Counted from the stretch's first letter, positions 1 to 9,538 are shown. The stretch: DNA of 64,000 nucleotides from RPQJ01 sp963746325 (GCA_963746325.1 CAVVBC010000002.1:1-64000); one strand, 5' to 3'. Translations and numbers: made by a program. The notes: generated by a model not told the origin, from the sequence alone.

Positions 1-489
1 CCACGCGTACCGACGGCGGGAGATGGGGTCGGCAGTCTAGGCATCCGTTGATTCGATTGACATATCTTTGCGACAGCCCGTGCGGTGGCCGGGTCGACGG
101 GGCGACGTGCGGCCTGGGGCGGTCGAGATTCCATGGAGTCACGTGAAGCCGGCGAACCGATGGTGGCAAGAAGCTGGTCGTACCGAGCGTGCGGTAGACC
201 CGACGAAGTCCTTACTGGCCGCAAAGCAAAACGGCCCCAGAGGGACCGTTTACTTCGATTTGATGGTAGCGGGGGCGAGATCTGCCCTGTCCCTTGGTTC
301 CACTTGGATTTCCCGGTCAAGTCGCCTGATCGGTTGAGCCGACCATGCAAAGCCCCTCAGGCCCTGCGGGAGGTCGTTACGAGCCTCCCTGGCTGGATAG
401 GCATCGGCCCAGCGCCGCGCGCCCCGCGAACACGCAGAACCAAGAAGCCCGGCCAGGCCCGGGTTCCGCTGCCCCTCTGCACGTGTCGC
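1..489. other. non-coding left edge with repeat
   Basis: No convincing gene is visible. The open frames here overlap each other, lack family resemblance, and run through a tRNA-derived repeat (see 223-275). The stretch lies downstream of the PEP-CTERM gene, which is transcribed leftwards. Apart from the repeat I see nothing with a recognisable function. Confidence 0.5.
223..275 (-). repeat. degenerate copy of tRNA-fMet 3' end plus terminator
   Basis: This 53-bp block matches 2999-3051 at 50 of 53 positions, in the same orientation. At 3 kb the block is the last bases of the initiator tRNA gene, including CCA, plus its rho-independent terminator. Here the rest of the tRNA is absent, so it is a fragment. 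A direct repeat of a tRNA 3' end facing the intact tRNA is the usual scar of tRNA-targeted integration, or else of a decayed tandem tRNA duplication. No integrase lies between the copies. Confidence 0.75.
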
Positions 490-1020
490 TTACGCCTTGC
501 GGCGGCGGCTCACTCCCAGCCCAGCAAGGCCGAGTCCCAGCAATGCGAGCGTGCTGGGTTCCGGGACTTGACGGCTCAGGTCCGTCACGACAAGTCGGCC
601 CTGCTGCAGTTCGCCGAACACCAACGAGTCGTAAGTGCCAGCGACGCCGAATGCCCCGAGACTGAAATAGTAGAACCTTGTAGATCCCGTGTAGGTGCCG
701 AAACTGACCACGTCGTATTGGGAATCCAGTGATCCGAAAGCATCGAAAGGCGTCCGAAACTCCTGCGTACCGCAAGCGATGTTGCTGCTGGCGTTCACAT
801 CAATCATCGAGCAACTGAGTAGTTCGGACGGTTCAAAAGCTGAATTGGCGGCGACAAAGTCAGGTGTCTCCAGAACGAAGCTGCCCGTAATGGAACCGCC
901 ACTTGGTGCGGCGCCGGCTATGGAGGAATAAGCCGTGAAATCATAGCGAACAACCGCATTCGCTAGAGTTGGACCGAGCAGCCCCGCAGCGATCAAACCC
1001 AAGAACATCCCTTTCATCAC
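490..1020 (-). CDS. PEP-CTERM sorting domain protein
   Basis: A 176-residue exported protein of unknown function. Residues 1 to about 22 form a signal peptide (MMKGMFLGLIAAGLLG, cleavage after ANA). The C-terminus carries the tripartite exosortase sorting signal: VPEPS, a hydrophobic stretch of Leu, Gly and Ala, then an SRRRKA basic tail. Such proteins are recognised by an exosortase (EpsH type), cut near PEP, and usually end up in the exopolysaccharide or at the surface; no exosortase is in this window. The middle is Ser/Gly/Phe-rich with no known enzymatic motif. It stands alone between tRNA-derived repeats, so it may be recently acquired. Identification of the sorting domain is firm; the function is unknown. 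Confidence 0.85.
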   Translation of the reverse strand: MMKGMFLGLIAAGLLGPTLANAVVRYDFTAYSSIAGAAPSGGSITGSFVLETPDFVAANSAFEPSELLSCSMIDVNASSNIACGTQEFRTPFDAFGSLDSQYDVVSFGTYTGSTRFYYFSLGAFGVAGTYDSLVFGELQQGRLVVTDLSRQVPEPSTLALLGLGLAGLGVSRRRKA

Positions 1021-1495
1021 TATTTGCCTCTAAATTAATTGTTCCAGAGCGATGTACGCCCGACTTGCTACCGGCGGAACCACATTCGGGCAGACAGCAA
1101 GAAGTGTGCCGGCGCTATGCAGATTTCGAGTTCGCTCTGTAAAACAGCTCTATTTCGTGTTTCTTGGTCCCGGCGGACCAGCCGATGAGTTCATCGCTGT
1201 GTAAGGTTTACCGACTCACCTATATTGTTGAGCGCTGTTTCGCCGGAGCAGCGGCTAAGGCTTGCCTGCGACTCCGTGAGATTTTCGGCGGTAGAGTGCG
1301 ACTGAAGCGTCGGCACCGGGGACTATGGGCCCAGATAGAACTACGGCCCGGAGCATTGCTGCTTCGGGCCGCCTGTACGGATGGTAGCGGGGGTATGCTA
1401 CCGATCCAGGCAGTCCCACTGCACCGCGCGTATATTCATTTAATTTCAGTGACTTAGCGTGGCAGAGCCAAGCTGGACCGTCCGGGCACGCGAAC
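1021..1495. other. intergenic stretch with hairpin and tRNA-end copy
   Basis: About 475 bp without a supportable gene. It holds a 7-bp-stem GC hairpin (CGGCCCG 1344-1350 with CGGGCCG 1365-1371) immediately left of a 16-bp copy of the tRNA-fMet 3' end (1380-1395). The region is visibly less GC-rich than the nuo operon. The upstream sequence of the PEP-CTERM gene also lies here; I could not fix a promoter. Confidence 0.5.
1380..1395 (-). repeat. 16-bp copy of tRNA-fMet 3' end
   Basis: The bases GATGGTAGCGGGGGTA are identical to 3038-3053, the 3' end of the initiator tRNA gene, in the same orientation. A hairpin (1344-1371) sits on the same side as the terminator in the other two copies, although its sequence differs. 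This makes three tRNA 3'-end copies in 3 kb. Confidence 0.6.
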
Positions 1496-2851
1496 TTACC
1501 TCAGCGAATTCTTGTAGACCCTCCCGTCCTTCACGATCACCACGAAGTTCTTCGCTGGATCGCCGATGAGGTCGATGTTGGCAAGTGGGTCACCGTCCAC
1601 CAGCAGCAGGTCCGCCAGTGCGCCCGCTTCGACCACGCCGAGCTTGCCCGGGTAGGGATTGCGCGGACCGGACAGCGCGAGCAACTGTGCATTGTCGTGA
1701 GTCACGAGCTTGAGGATCTCGGCCGGAGTGAACCACGCATTCAGCTTCAGGATGTCAGCCGTTTGCTTCGCGTTCTGCCGCGGATCGAACAGGTAGTCAG
1801 TACCCCAGGCCAGCTTCACGCCGTACTGCTTCGCCCACTTGAACGCGCTGTCAGTACCGTCGATCACCTGCGCCTTCTTCGCACGTGTGGCTGCAGGTGC
1901 GGTTGGCGGCGCGGGATCGAGCGCTTGCAGGCTCAGCCAGATGTCCTTCTCGGCAAGCAACCGCATTGTCTCCTCATCGAGCAGCTGCCCGTGCTCGATG
2001 CACTTCACGCCCGCCTCGACCGCACGCCGCACCGCTCGCGGCGTATAGGCATGCACGGTCACGTAAGTGTTCCAGTCGTCGGCGGCCTCTACGGCGGCCT
2101 TCATCTCATCGAGGGTGTACTGCGAGACGTCGAGTGGATCGTACGCCGAGGCCGCGCCTCCGCCCGCCATCACCTTGATCTGGCTGGCACCCGCGCGCAG
2201 GTTCTCTCGCGTCGCCGTCAGTACCTCGTCGCGCCCGTCAGCGATGAAGTTCGCGCCGAGTTGCTCGCCCTTCGACACCTCGCCGAAGAAGCGCCGCGAA
2301 CGTTCGTGTGGCAGCCGCGAGTCGCCGTGTCCGGAGGTCTGCGAGATCATCGCGCCGCTCGGGTAGATACGCGGGCCGGGCAACTCGCCCTTGTCGATAC
2401 TGGGCCGCGCGGCAAGCAGCGGACCGCCCATGTCGCGCACCGCGGTGAAGCCGCGCAGCAGCATGTCGCCCGCTTCCTTGGTCGCCCGGGCCTGCAGGAC
2501 GTCCATCGTGGTTTCGGGGCTCAGCAACTCAGCCTGGCCCGTCGTGCTGAGAGCAATATGCACGTGGTTGTCGATCAGCCCTGGCATGAGCGTGCGCCCC
2601 CCGCCAGCGATGCGCGTGAGCTGTGCCCCGGCAGGCGGCGTAATCGTCCGAGTCGAGATCGACTGAATCGTGTTCCCCACGATCAGCACGTTCGATCGTT
2701 CCGACAATCGCGGCGATTGCCCGTCGAAGACGCGTACGTTCTCGATCAGTACTGCGGTCGGAGGCGCGGCTGGTTCGGCGGCCACCGCGACGGTGGCCGC
2801 GAATGCCCAGGCCAAGGTCAAGAACGTCCGGGGCGTCTTTGGAATATTCAC
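1496..2851 (-). CDS. exported metal-dependent amidohydrolase
   Basis: A 451-residue amidohydrolase of the prolidase/imidazolonepropionase-like branch, which typically hydrolyses peptides or cyclic amides using one or two metal ions. Visible metal ligands, in order: NHVHI (HxH, strand 1), the Lys of QIKVMAGGG (probably carboxylated), the His of VHAYTP, the His of EHGQLL, and the Asp of WGTDYL. The N-terminus is a signal peptide (TFLTLAWAFAATVAVAA), so the enzyme is periplasmic or secreted. I chose the GTG at 2851 because GGGAGAG lies six bases upstream; an in-frame TTG exists at 2881. Monocistronic, between the PEP-CTERM gene and tRNA-fMet. The substrate cannot be told from sequence. Confidence 0.85.
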   Translation of the reverse strand: MNIPKTPRTFLTLAWAFAATVAVAAEPAAPPTAVLIENVRVFDGQSPRLSERSNVLIVGNTIQSISTRTITPPAGAQLTRIAGGGRTLMPGLIDNHVHIALSTTGQAELLSPETTMDVLQARATKEAGDMLLRGFTAVRDMGGPLLAARPSIDKGELPGPRIYPSGAMISQTSGHGDSRLPHERSRRFFGEVSKGEQLGANFIADGRDEVLTATRENLRAGASQIKVMAGGGAASAYDPLDVSQYTLDEMKAAVEAADDWNTYVTVHAYTPRAVRRAVEAGVKCIEHGQLLDEETMRLLAEKDIWLSLQALDPAPPTAPAATRAKKAQVIDGTDSAFKWAKQYGVKLAWGTDYLFDPRQNAKQTADILKLNAWFTPAEILKLVTHDNAQLLALSGPRNPYPGKLGVVEAGALADLLLVDGDPLANIDLIGDPAKNFVVIVKDGRVYKNSLR

Positions 2852-2997
2852 GACAGTCTCTCCCTGCGATTTGCGCGCCAAGCGGCTGCAATTGACTGAT
2901 CGCCGTATGGCCGGCGAACAGAAACTGCCTGAAGGTCCCGCAGCTTACCGAATGCGCGATCGGCAATCGAAATCGCAGCGTGGAATCGGGTGCACCG

Positions 2998-3027
2998 GAA
3001 AGCAAAACGGCCCCAGAGGGGCCGTTT
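2998..3027 (-). terminator. terminator of tRNA-fMet
   Basis: A 10-bp perfect stem (AAACGGCCCC with GGGGCCGTTT) and 3-base loop, followed on the minus strand by a T-rich tract (TTTTGCTTT). It lies 12 bases beyond the tRNA CCA end. It is part of the block repeated at 223-275, where the stem carries one mismatch. Confidence 0.85.
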
Positions 3028-3039
3028 GCTTCGATTCGA

Positions 3040-3116
<77 letters not shown>

Positions 3117-3128
3117 ATCGAGCCGCCT

Positions 3129-3156
3129 ATTATACATAGGCAGGCGTTCTTATCAA
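3129..3156 (-). promoter_or_regulatory. sigma-70 promoter of tRNA-fMet
   Basis: On the minus strand, TTGATA (3156-3151), a 16-bp spacer and a perfect TATAAT (3134-3129), ending 12 bases before the tRNA 5' end. It is the best-matching promoter in the window. Confidence 0.8.
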
Positions 3157-3185
3157 ATTATCGTGCAGCGCTGCCCCGCCCTGCT

Positions 3186-4637
3186 CTACGGGATGACCCG
3201 TGCGCACAAGGCCAGCAACAGCCCTGGGAACAACCCCAGCGCGAGCACCGCCAGCCCATTCAGGCTCAGCACGATCCGCATGGCACCGCCGCCGCCCTGC
3301 AGTGCGGCGTGGTCGGTGGGCTCGTCGAAGTACATGAGCTTCACGACCCGCAGGTAGTAGTACGCGCCAACCACCGAGAGCGCGACCGCGACGATGGCCA
3401 GCCACAGACTGCCGATGTCGAGCACCGCCTGGATCACGGCCAGCTTGGCCCAGAAACCCACGAAGGGTGGCACACCCGCCATGCTGAACATCAGCATGAG
3501 CATGACGGCGGCGAACCAGGGGCTGCGGGCGTTGAGGCCCTTGAAGTCGTCGAGGCTGTCGGCCTCGAAACCTTGTCGCGACAGCAGGATCACCATGCCG
3601 AACCCGCCCACTGACATGATCACGTAGGTGATCGTGTAGTACAGCGCAGCCTCGTAACCAGCGCTGGTGCCGGCGAGGATACCGAGCAGGATGAAGCCCA
3701 CGTGCGAAATCGTCGAGTACGCGAGCATGCGCTTGATGTTGGTCTGCGCGATTGCGACGACGTTGCCGACGACGATGGAGGCCACGGCCACCATCGTGAT
3801 CATGTCCTGCCAGCCCGAGGCGTGCACCGGGCCGAGCCCTTCCGCCAGCAGGCGGAAGGCCAGCGCGAACGAGCCGAGCTTGGGCGCAGCGGACAGGAAC
3901 AACGTCACCGGCGTGGGCGCGCCGTGATACACGTCCGGCACCCAGGCATGAAATGGCACGGCGCCGAACTTGAACGCCACACCGACGACGAGGAAAGCCA
4001 GGCCGAACAGCAGGCCGATCTGCCCCGCTTCCATCTGCAACGCCGCGTTGCTCACCACGCCGAGTTCGAGCGACCCCGTCACGCCGTAAATGATCGACAT
4101 GCCGTACAGCAGCGCGCCTGAGGCAATGGAGCCCAGCACGAAATACTTGATCGCGGCTTCCGCCGCGATACCGTTATCGCGGTCGAATGCGACCATCGCG
4201 TACAGCGAAAGCGCCAGCAGCTCCACGCCCAGGTACAGGGTGACCAGGCTGTTGGCCGAGATCAGCACCATGATGCCGAGCAACGCGAACAGGCCGAGCA
4301 CGTAGTACTCGCCCTTGAGAATCCTGCGTACCTGCAGGTAGTGGTGCCCATAGAGGAACGCAACCGCGACGGCACTGCAGGCCACGATCTTGAGCAGGGT
4401 CGACAGCGGATCGGACACGTAGGTGCCATGCCAGCCGACGGTGCGCTCGTCGAAACCGGTCGCCGCCGTGATCCAGGCCACGCCGGCGAGCGTCACCATC
4501 GACAGCAGGAACGTGATCCAGCGGTCCTTGTCGCGCAGGAACAGGTCGCCGAGCAGCACCACGCAGGTCGCCGCGAGCAGGAACATCTCGGGCGTCGCGA
4601 GGACGAGATCCAGCCGTGTGATTGATGCCGGGTTCAT
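3186..4637 (-). CDS. nuoN: NADH-quinone oxidoreductase subunit N
   Basis: Membrane subunit N of respiratory complex I, one of three antiporter-like proton-pumping subunits (L, M, N). About 483 residues, almost wholly hydrophobic helices, with the conserved charged Lys/Glu segments of the family. It is the last gene of the operon. Start taken at ATG 4637 (MNPASITRLDLV), two bases after the nuoM stop; the frame is open further upstream but that would overlap nuoM heavily. The tRNA-fMet promoter follows within 30 bp, and no clear operon terminator is seen before it. Confidence 0.95.
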   Translation of the reverse strand: MNPASITRLDLVLATPEMFLLAATCVVLLGDLFLRDKDRWITFLLSMVTLAGVAWITAATGFDERTVGWHGTYVSDPLSTLLKIVACSAVAVAFLYGHHYLQVRRILKGEYYVLGLFALLGIMVLISANSLVTLYLGVELLALSLYAMVAFDRDNGIAAEAAIKYFVLGSIASGALLYGMSIIYGVTGSLELGVVSNAALQMEAGQIGLLFGLAFLVVGVAFKFGAVPFHAWVPDVYHGAPTPVTLFLSAAPKLGSFALAFRLLAEGLGPVHASGWQDMITMVAVASIVVGNVVAIAQTNIKRMLAYSTISHVGFILLGILAGTSAGYEAALYYTITYVIMSVGGFGMVILLSRQGFEADSLDDFKGLNARSPWFAAVMLMLMFSMAGVPPFVGFWAKLAVIQAVLDIGSLWLAIVAVALSVVGAYYYLRVVKLMYFDEPTDHAALQGGGGAMRIVLSLNGLAVLALGLFPGLLLALCARVIP

Positions 4638-4639
4638 GG

Positions 4640-6154
4640 TCAGAGCTTCGTCACCATCATCTGCTGCACCAGTTGCTCGAGCGTCGGGCGCATGACGTCG
4701 AGCAGCGGCGCGGGCCACAGGCCCAGCGCGAGCACGGCGATCGCCAGCACGCCCAACACGAGGAATTCACGGCTGTTCAGGTCCTGCAGCTGGGCGACAT
4801 GCTCGTTGCCAATGGGGCCGAACACCACGCGCTTCACCAGCCACAGCGTGTATGCGGCGCCCAGGATCAGCGTCACCGCGGCGAGGAACGCATACCAGAA
4901 ATTGGCCTTGAAGCTAGCCAGGATCACCAGGAACTCGCCGACGAACCCTGAGGTGCCCGGCAGGCCCGCGTTGGCCATTGCGAACAGCACCATGAACGCG
5001 CCGAACTTCGGCATCGTGTTGATCACGCCGCCGTAGTCCGCGATCTGGCGGCTGTGCATGCGGTCGTACAGCACGCCGATGCAGAGGAACAGCGCCCCCG
5101 AGACGAGCCCGTGCGAGATCATCTGCACCATCGCGCCGTCGAGCCCCATCGTCGCGCCCTGCAGGCCACCGGTGTTGCGAACGATGTCGAAGGCGATGAA
5201 CGAACCCAGGGTGACGAAGCCCATGTGCGCGATCGACGAATACGCGATCAGCTTCTTCATGTCCTGCTGCACCAGCGCGACGAAGCCGATGTACACCACG
5301 GCGATCAGCGACAGCGTGATGACCAGCCAGTCGAGCTCGCGCGCGGCGTCCGGCGTGATGGGCAGGCTGAAACGCAGGAAGCCGTAGCCGCCCATCTTCA
5401 GCATGATGGCCGCCAGGATCACGGAACCGCCCGTAGGCGCCTCCACGTGCGCGTCGGGCAGCCAGGTGTGCACCGGCCACATCGGCACCTTCACCGCGAA
5501 GGCGAGCAGGAAGGCCGTGAAGATCAGCACCTGCTCCCGCAGCGTAAGCGGCAGCGCCTGCAGGTCGGCGATCGCATAGCTGCCGGCCTGCAGGTACATG
5601 TAGACCAACGCCACCAGCATGAGCACCGAGCCCAGGAAGGTGTAGAGGAAGAACTTGACCGTCGCGTACACGCGACGCGGACCGCCCCAGACGCCGATGA
5701 TCACGAACATCGGGATCAGCATGGCTTCCCAGAGCACGTAGAACAGCATCGCATCGAGCGCTGCGAACACGCCGATCATGAGGCCTTCCAGGATCAGGAA
5801 AGCGGCCATGTACTGCGCCGGACGCTTTTCGATGACCGTCCAGCCGGCGATCACGACCAGCGGAGTGATGAAGGCGGTGAGGACGATCAACGGCATCGAG
5901 ATGCCGTCGACGCCCAGCGTGTACCACGCGTTGAAGGCCCCGATCCACGGCTGCTGCTCGACGAATTGCATCGCGGCCGAGGTGGGATCGAACTCGCGCC
6001 ACAGCACCACGCTGACGGCAAGGGTCAGCAGCGACGCTCCGAGCGCCAGCCAGCGGGCGAAGGCGGCGTTGCGGTCGCCGACGAGGAGCAGCAGCACGCC
6101 AGCTGCGATCGGCAGCCAGACCAGGACACTCAGGATGGGCCAGTCGAGTTGCAT
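4640..6154 (-). CDS. nuoM: NADH-quinone oxidoreductase subunit M
   Basis: Antiporter-like membrane subunit M of complex I, 504 residues from ATG 6154 (MQLDWPILSVLVWLPI). It carries the family segment with charged residues in membrane helices (WEAMLIPMFVIIGVWG; LPDAHVEAPTGGSVILA; MKKLIAYSSIAHMGFV). It contributes one of the proton channels. Ten bases separate it from nuoL, and two from nuoN, so it is translated from the polycistronic nuo mRNA. Confidence 0.95.
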   Translation of the reverse strand: MQLDWPILSVLVWLPIAAGVLLLLVGDRNAAFARWLALGASLLTLAVSVVLWREFDPTSAAMQFVEQQPWIGAFNAWYTLGVDGISMPLIVLTAFITPLVVIAGWTVIEKRPAQYMAAFLILEGLMIGVFAALDAMLFYVLWEAMLIPMFVIIGVWGGPRRVYATVKFFLYTFLGSVLMLVALVYMYLQAGSYAIADLQALPLTLREQVLIFTAFLLAFAVKVPMWPVHTWLPDAHVEAPTGGSVILAAIMLKMGGYGFLRFSLPITPDAARELDWLVITLSLIAVVYIGFVALVQQDMKKLIAYSSIAHMGFVTLGSFIAFDIVRNTGGLQGATMGLDGAMVQMISHGLVSGALFLCIGVLYDRMHSRQIADYGGVINTMPKFGAFMVLFAMANAGLPGTSGFVGEFLVILASFKANFWYAFLAAVTLILGAAYTLWLVKRVVFGPIGNEHVAQLQDLNSREFLVLGVLAIAVLALGLWPAPLLDVMRPTLEQLVQQMMVTKL

Positions 6155-6164
6155 GGTTCTATCG

Positions 6165-8117
6165 TCAGCTGCGCCAGAGAAGCCACGCGAGCAGGACTGA
6201 CAATCCGATGATCGTCGCGAACGCGTAGTGGTAGAGATAGCCGGACTGCAGGCCACGACCGACGCTGGCCACCCAGCCCACGAGCCGTGCCGAGCCGTTG
6301 ACGACTGCGCCATCGATCATCGCGACGTCGCCGCCCTTCCACAGCGCGGTGCCGAGCCAGCGGCTGCCGGCGGCAATGACTTTCTCGTTGAACCAGTCGA
6401 AGTAGAACTTGTTATCGAGCACCGTAAGGAGGATGCCTGCCCGCTCGCGCAGACGCGCCGCCAGGTCCGGGCGCTTGAGGTACAGGAACCAGGCCAGGGC
6501 GACGCCTGCGGCCGCCAGCCACACTGCCGGGCCGGTCAAGGCATGCAGCACGAACTGCGCCGGCCCGTGGAATTCCTTGCCGAGCTCACCGAGCACGTCG
6601 TGGTTCTCCGCCACCACGATGGCACTGCCGAAATACCCGCCGAACAGCAGCGGCTTGATCGTGAACCAGCCCACCACCACCGAGGGGATGGCGAGCAACA
6701 CCAGCGGCAGCGTGACGACCCAAGGGCTTTCGTGCAGGTGCTCACGGGTGTGGGCGTCCATGCGCTCCTCGCCGTGGAACGTCAGGAATATCAGGCGGAA
6801 CGAGTAGAACGCGGTGATGAACACGCCGACCACGACGCAGAAATAGGCGTAACCGGCGCCGGGAATGTGCGATGCATGCACGGCTTCGATCAGCGCATCC
6901 TTGGAGAAGAAGCCGGAGAACCCTGGAAAACCGATCAGAGCCAGCGTGCCGAGCAACGCGGTCCAGTACGTGATCGGCATGTACTTGCGCAGCCCGCCCA
7001 TCTTGCGCATGTCCTGCTCGTGGTGCATCGCGATGATCACCGAGCCGGCCGCGAGGAACAGCAGCGCCTTGAAAAACGCGTGCGTCATCAGGTGGAAGAA
7101 CGCCCCGGCATACGCCGATACGCCGAGCGCCACGGTCATGTACCCGAGCTGCGACAACGTGGAGTAAGCGACGACGCGCTTGATGTCGTTGTTGACGATG
7201 CCGAGCAGGCCCATGAACAGCGCCGTTGTGGCGCCGATCACCAGCACGAAACTGAGCGCGGTTTCCGACAGCTCGAACAGCGGCGACATGCGGTCGACCA
7301 TGAAGATGCCGGCGGTGACCATGGTCGCGGCATGGATCAGCGCCGAAATTGGCGTGGGGCCTTCCATCGAATCCGGCAGCCAGACGTGCAGCGGCACCTG
7401 CGCCGATTTGCCCATCGCGCCGATGAACAGGCAGATGCAGATGACGGTGGCGGCCTGCCACGTTTGCCCCGGGATGAGCTCGAACGTGCTGCCGGCGATC
7501 TTGTCCGCCTGGGCGAAGATGTCGGCGTAATGCACGGAGCCGGTCAGGTGCACGATGCCCGCGATGCCGAGCAGGAAGCCGAAGTCGCCGACCCGGTTCA
7601 CCAGGAAGGCCTTCATGTTCGCGAAGATCGCCGACGGCCTGGTGTACCAGAAGCCGATCAGCAGGTACGACACGAGTCCCACCGCCTCCCAGCCGAAGAA
7701 CAACTGCACCAGGTTGTTCGCCATCACCAGCATCAGCATCGAAAAAGTGAACAGCGAGATGTAGCTGAAGAACCGGGTGTAGCCCGGATCGTCGTGCATG
7801 TAGCCGATGGTGTAGATGTGGACCATCAGCGAGACGAAGGTCACGACCACCATCATCAGGGCCGACAGCCGATCGACCAGGAATCCCACCTGCATCTGGA
7901 TACCGTCGCTGACCAGCCAGGTGTAGACCGGGCCGTCGAACGCGGGCGCGCCATTCAGCAGCCCGTAGAGCACCTGGGCCGACAGGGCGCACGAGACCGC
8001 CACGCCGGCGATGGTGATGCTGTGCGTGGCGACGCGACCAATGACCGGACCGAAGAAGCCGGCCACGATCGCCGCAAGCAGCGGCGCCAGGACGATGATG
8101 AGCAGCGTCTGTTCCAC
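6165..8117 (-). CDS. nuoL: NADH-quinone oxidoreductase subunit L
   Basis: The largest antiporter-like subunit of complex I, 650 residues, at the distal end of the membrane arm. It shows the NuoL signatures LPDSMEGPTPISALIHAAT and DIKRVVAYSTLSQLGYM, and has the long C-terminal extension that forms the lateral helix along the membrane arm. Three bases follow the nuoK stop. Intact and of normal family length. Confidence 0.96.
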   Translation of the reverse strand: MEQTLLIIVLAPLLAAIVAGFFGPVIGRVATHSITIAGVAVSCALSAQVLYGLLNGAPAFDGPVYTWLVSDGIQMQVGFLVDRLSALMMVVVTFVSLMVHIYTIGYMHDDPGYTRFFSYISLFTFSMLMLVMANNLVQLFFGWEAVGLVSYLLIGFWYTRPSAIFANMKAFLVNRVGDFGFLLGIAGIVHLTGSVHYADIFAQADKIAGSTFELIPGQTWQAATVICICLFIGAMGKSAQVPLHVWLPDSMEGPTPISALIHAATMVTAGIFMVDRMSPLFELSETALSFVLVIGATTALFMGLLGIVNNDIKRVVAYSTLSQLGYMTVALGVSAYAGAFFHLMTHAFFKALLFLAAGSVIIAMHHEQDMRKMGGLRKYMPITYWTALLGTLALIGFPGFSGFFSKDALIEAVHASHIPGAGYAYFCVVVGVFITAFYSFRLIFLTFHGEERMDAHTREHLHESPWVVTLPLVLLAIPSVVVGWFTIKPLLFGGYFGSAIVVAENHDVLGELGKEFHGPAQFVLHALTGPAVWLAAAGVALAWFLYLKRPDLAARLRERAGILLTVLDNKFYFDWFNEKVIAAGSRWLGTALWKGGDVAMIDGAVVNGSARLVGWVASVGRGLQSGYLYHYAFATIIGLSVLLAWLLWRS

Positions 8118-8120
8118 GGC

Positions 8121-8426
8121 TCAGCCCCTCATCGAGTCGAGGTCTTCGACGTTGATGCTCTTCCGCTCGCGGAAGAGCACGACCAGGATGGCGAGACCGA
8201 TGGCGGACTCGGCCGCGGCCACGGTGAGGATGAAGAACACGAACACCTGCCCGGACAGGTCGCCGAGGTACTGCGAAAAGGCGATGAAGTTGAAATTGAC
8301 CGACAGCAGCATCAGCTCGATGCACATCAGCAGCAGCAAGACGTTCTTGCGGTTGATGAAGATGCCGGCCACCGCGAGGCTGAACAGGATGCCGGACAGC
8401 AGCAGGACGTGGGACAGCGGGATCAT
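8121..8426 (-). CDS. nuoK: NADH-quinone oxidoreductase subunit K
   Basis: A 101-residue, three-helix membrane subunit of complex I. The two conserved membrane glutamates needed for coupling are present (CIELMLLSVN and AAAESAIGLA). Its start overlaps the nuoJ stop by 4 bp (ATGA), indicating translational coupling. Confidence 0.96.
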   Translation of the reverse strand: MIPLSHVLLLSGILFSLAVAGIFINRKNVLLLLMCIELMLLSVNFNFIAFSQYLGDLSGQVFVFFILTVAAAESAIGLAILVVLFRERKSINVEDLDSMRG

Positions 8427-9028
8427 TGCCGCTTCTCCGCGTCCATTTTCACGATGCGCACGCGGTCCCTGGCCCGGACCGCCACCTGCGCGCCGATGTC
8501 CTGGACCTTCTGCCCCGGACGATCGCGCATGGTCAGCGTGATCGCGGCCACGATCGCCACCAGCAGGATGACGGCGGCGATCTCGAACGGGTACAGGTAC
8601 TGCGTGTAGAGCAGGTGCCCGAGCTCATGGGTGTTCGAGTAATCCGCCGGGCGTGCCACCGCGGCCGCCGCGGTGTCGTCCAGCCCGAGCTTGCGCACGT
8701 AGACCACCATGCCGATCTGCGCCACCACGATCAGCGCGATCAGCGCCCCGAGCGGTGCATAGCGCGTGAAGCCCTGCCGCATCCGCGCGACGTCGATGTC
8801 CAGCATCATCACGACGAACAGCCACAGCACCATCACCGCGCCGACATAGACCACGACCAGGGTGAGCGCGAGGAACTCGGCTTCGAGCAGCAGCCAGATC
8901 ACGGCGCTGTTGAGGAACGCAGCCACCAGGAACAGCGCGCAGTGCACGGGGTTGCGCGCCGTGATGACGCCGATCGCCGTCAGCACGAGGATCGCGCCGA
9001 AGACATAGAACAGCAGGTTGACCATCAT
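8423..9028 (-). CDS. nuoJ: NADH-quinone oxidoreductase subunit J
   Basis: A 201-residue membrane subunit of complex I with five predicted helices (e.g. LFYVFGAILVLTAIGVITAR, ALTLVVVYVGAVMVLWLFVV), the second containing the pi-bulge region near the quinone-to-channel path. It has a short basic cytoplasmic C-terminus. Overlaps nuoK by 4 bp; 17 bases after nuoI. Confidence 0.95.
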   Translation of the reverse strand: MMVNLLFYVFGAILVLTAIGVITARNPVHCALFLVAAFLNSAVIWLLLEAEFLALTLVVVYVGAVMVLWLFVVMMLDIDVARMRQGFTRYAPLGALIALIVVAQIGMVVYVRKLGLDDTAAAAVARPADYSNTHELGHLLYTQYLYPFEIAAVILLVAIVAAITLTMRDRPGQKVQDIGAQVAVRARDRVRIVKMDAEKRQ

Positions 9029-9045
9029 TGCCGGTGTCGCCTCGG

Positions 9046-9525
9046 TCAGCGGTAGCGCGCGTCAGCGGCCTTGTCGGCCGCGATCATGGCTTCGTAGCGC
9101 TCGCCCATCGCGAGCAGCTTGTCCTTGGTCATGATGTTCTCGCCGCGGTTTTCCATGTGGTATTCGTGGATGCGGGTTTCCACGATCGCATCGACCGGGC
9201 ACGCTTCTTCGCAGAAGCCGCAGTAGATGCACTTGAACAGGTCGATGTCGTAGCGCGTGGTGCGGCGCGTGCCGTCGGCGCTGACGTCTGATTCGATCGT
9301 GATCGCGAGCGCCGGGCAGACTGCCTCGCAGAGCTTGCAGGCGATGCAGCGCTCCTGCCCGTTGGCGTAGCGGCGCAGCGCGTGCAGTCCGCGGTAGCGG
9401 AATGACTGCGGGGTCTTCTCTTCCGGGTAGTGCACGGTGAATTTCGGCGCGAAGAACGCGCGCAGCGTCACCCGCAGGCCCTGCAGCAGTTCCCAGAGGA
9501 AGAAGGTCTTGATTAAGCTGCGCAC
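9046..9525 (-). CDS. nuoI: NADH-quinone oxidoreductase subunit I
   Basis: A 159-residue peripheral-arm subunit carrying iron-sulfur clusters N6a and N6b. Two CxxCxxCxxxCP motifs are intact: CIACKLCEAVCP and CIYCGFCEEACP. The N-terminal amphipathic part (MRSLIKTFFLWELLQG, GTG start) anchors it at the membrane next to NuoH. It lies between nuoH and nuoJ with gaps under 20 bp. Confidence 0.96.
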   Translation of the reverse strand: MRSLIKTFFLWELLQGLRVTLRAFFAPKFTVHYPEEKTPQSFRYRGLHALRRYANGQERCIACKLCEAVCPALAITIESDVSADGTRRTTRYDIDLFKCIYCGFCEEACPVDAIVETRIHEYHMENRGENIMTKDKLLAMGERYEAMIAADKAADARYR

Positions 9526-9538
9526 GCTCGGGTCTACC

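Noticed and set aside
223..285. A second tRNA gene at the left end
   Set aside because: Only about the last dozen bases of the tRNA plus its terminator are present; no anticodon arm or acceptor 5' strand exists.
1164..1457. A 97-residue plus-strand open frame in the PEP-CTERM/amidohydrolase gap
   Set aside because: It runs through a hairpin and a tRNA-derived repeat and shows no protein-like composition or ribosome site.
5054..8609. Long plus-strand frames (385 and 793 residues) opposite nuoM, nuoL, nuoK and nuoJ
   Set aside because: Low-complexity Arg/Asp/His/Glu/Gln composition typical of antisense frames to membrane proteins; the nuo genes account for the sequence.
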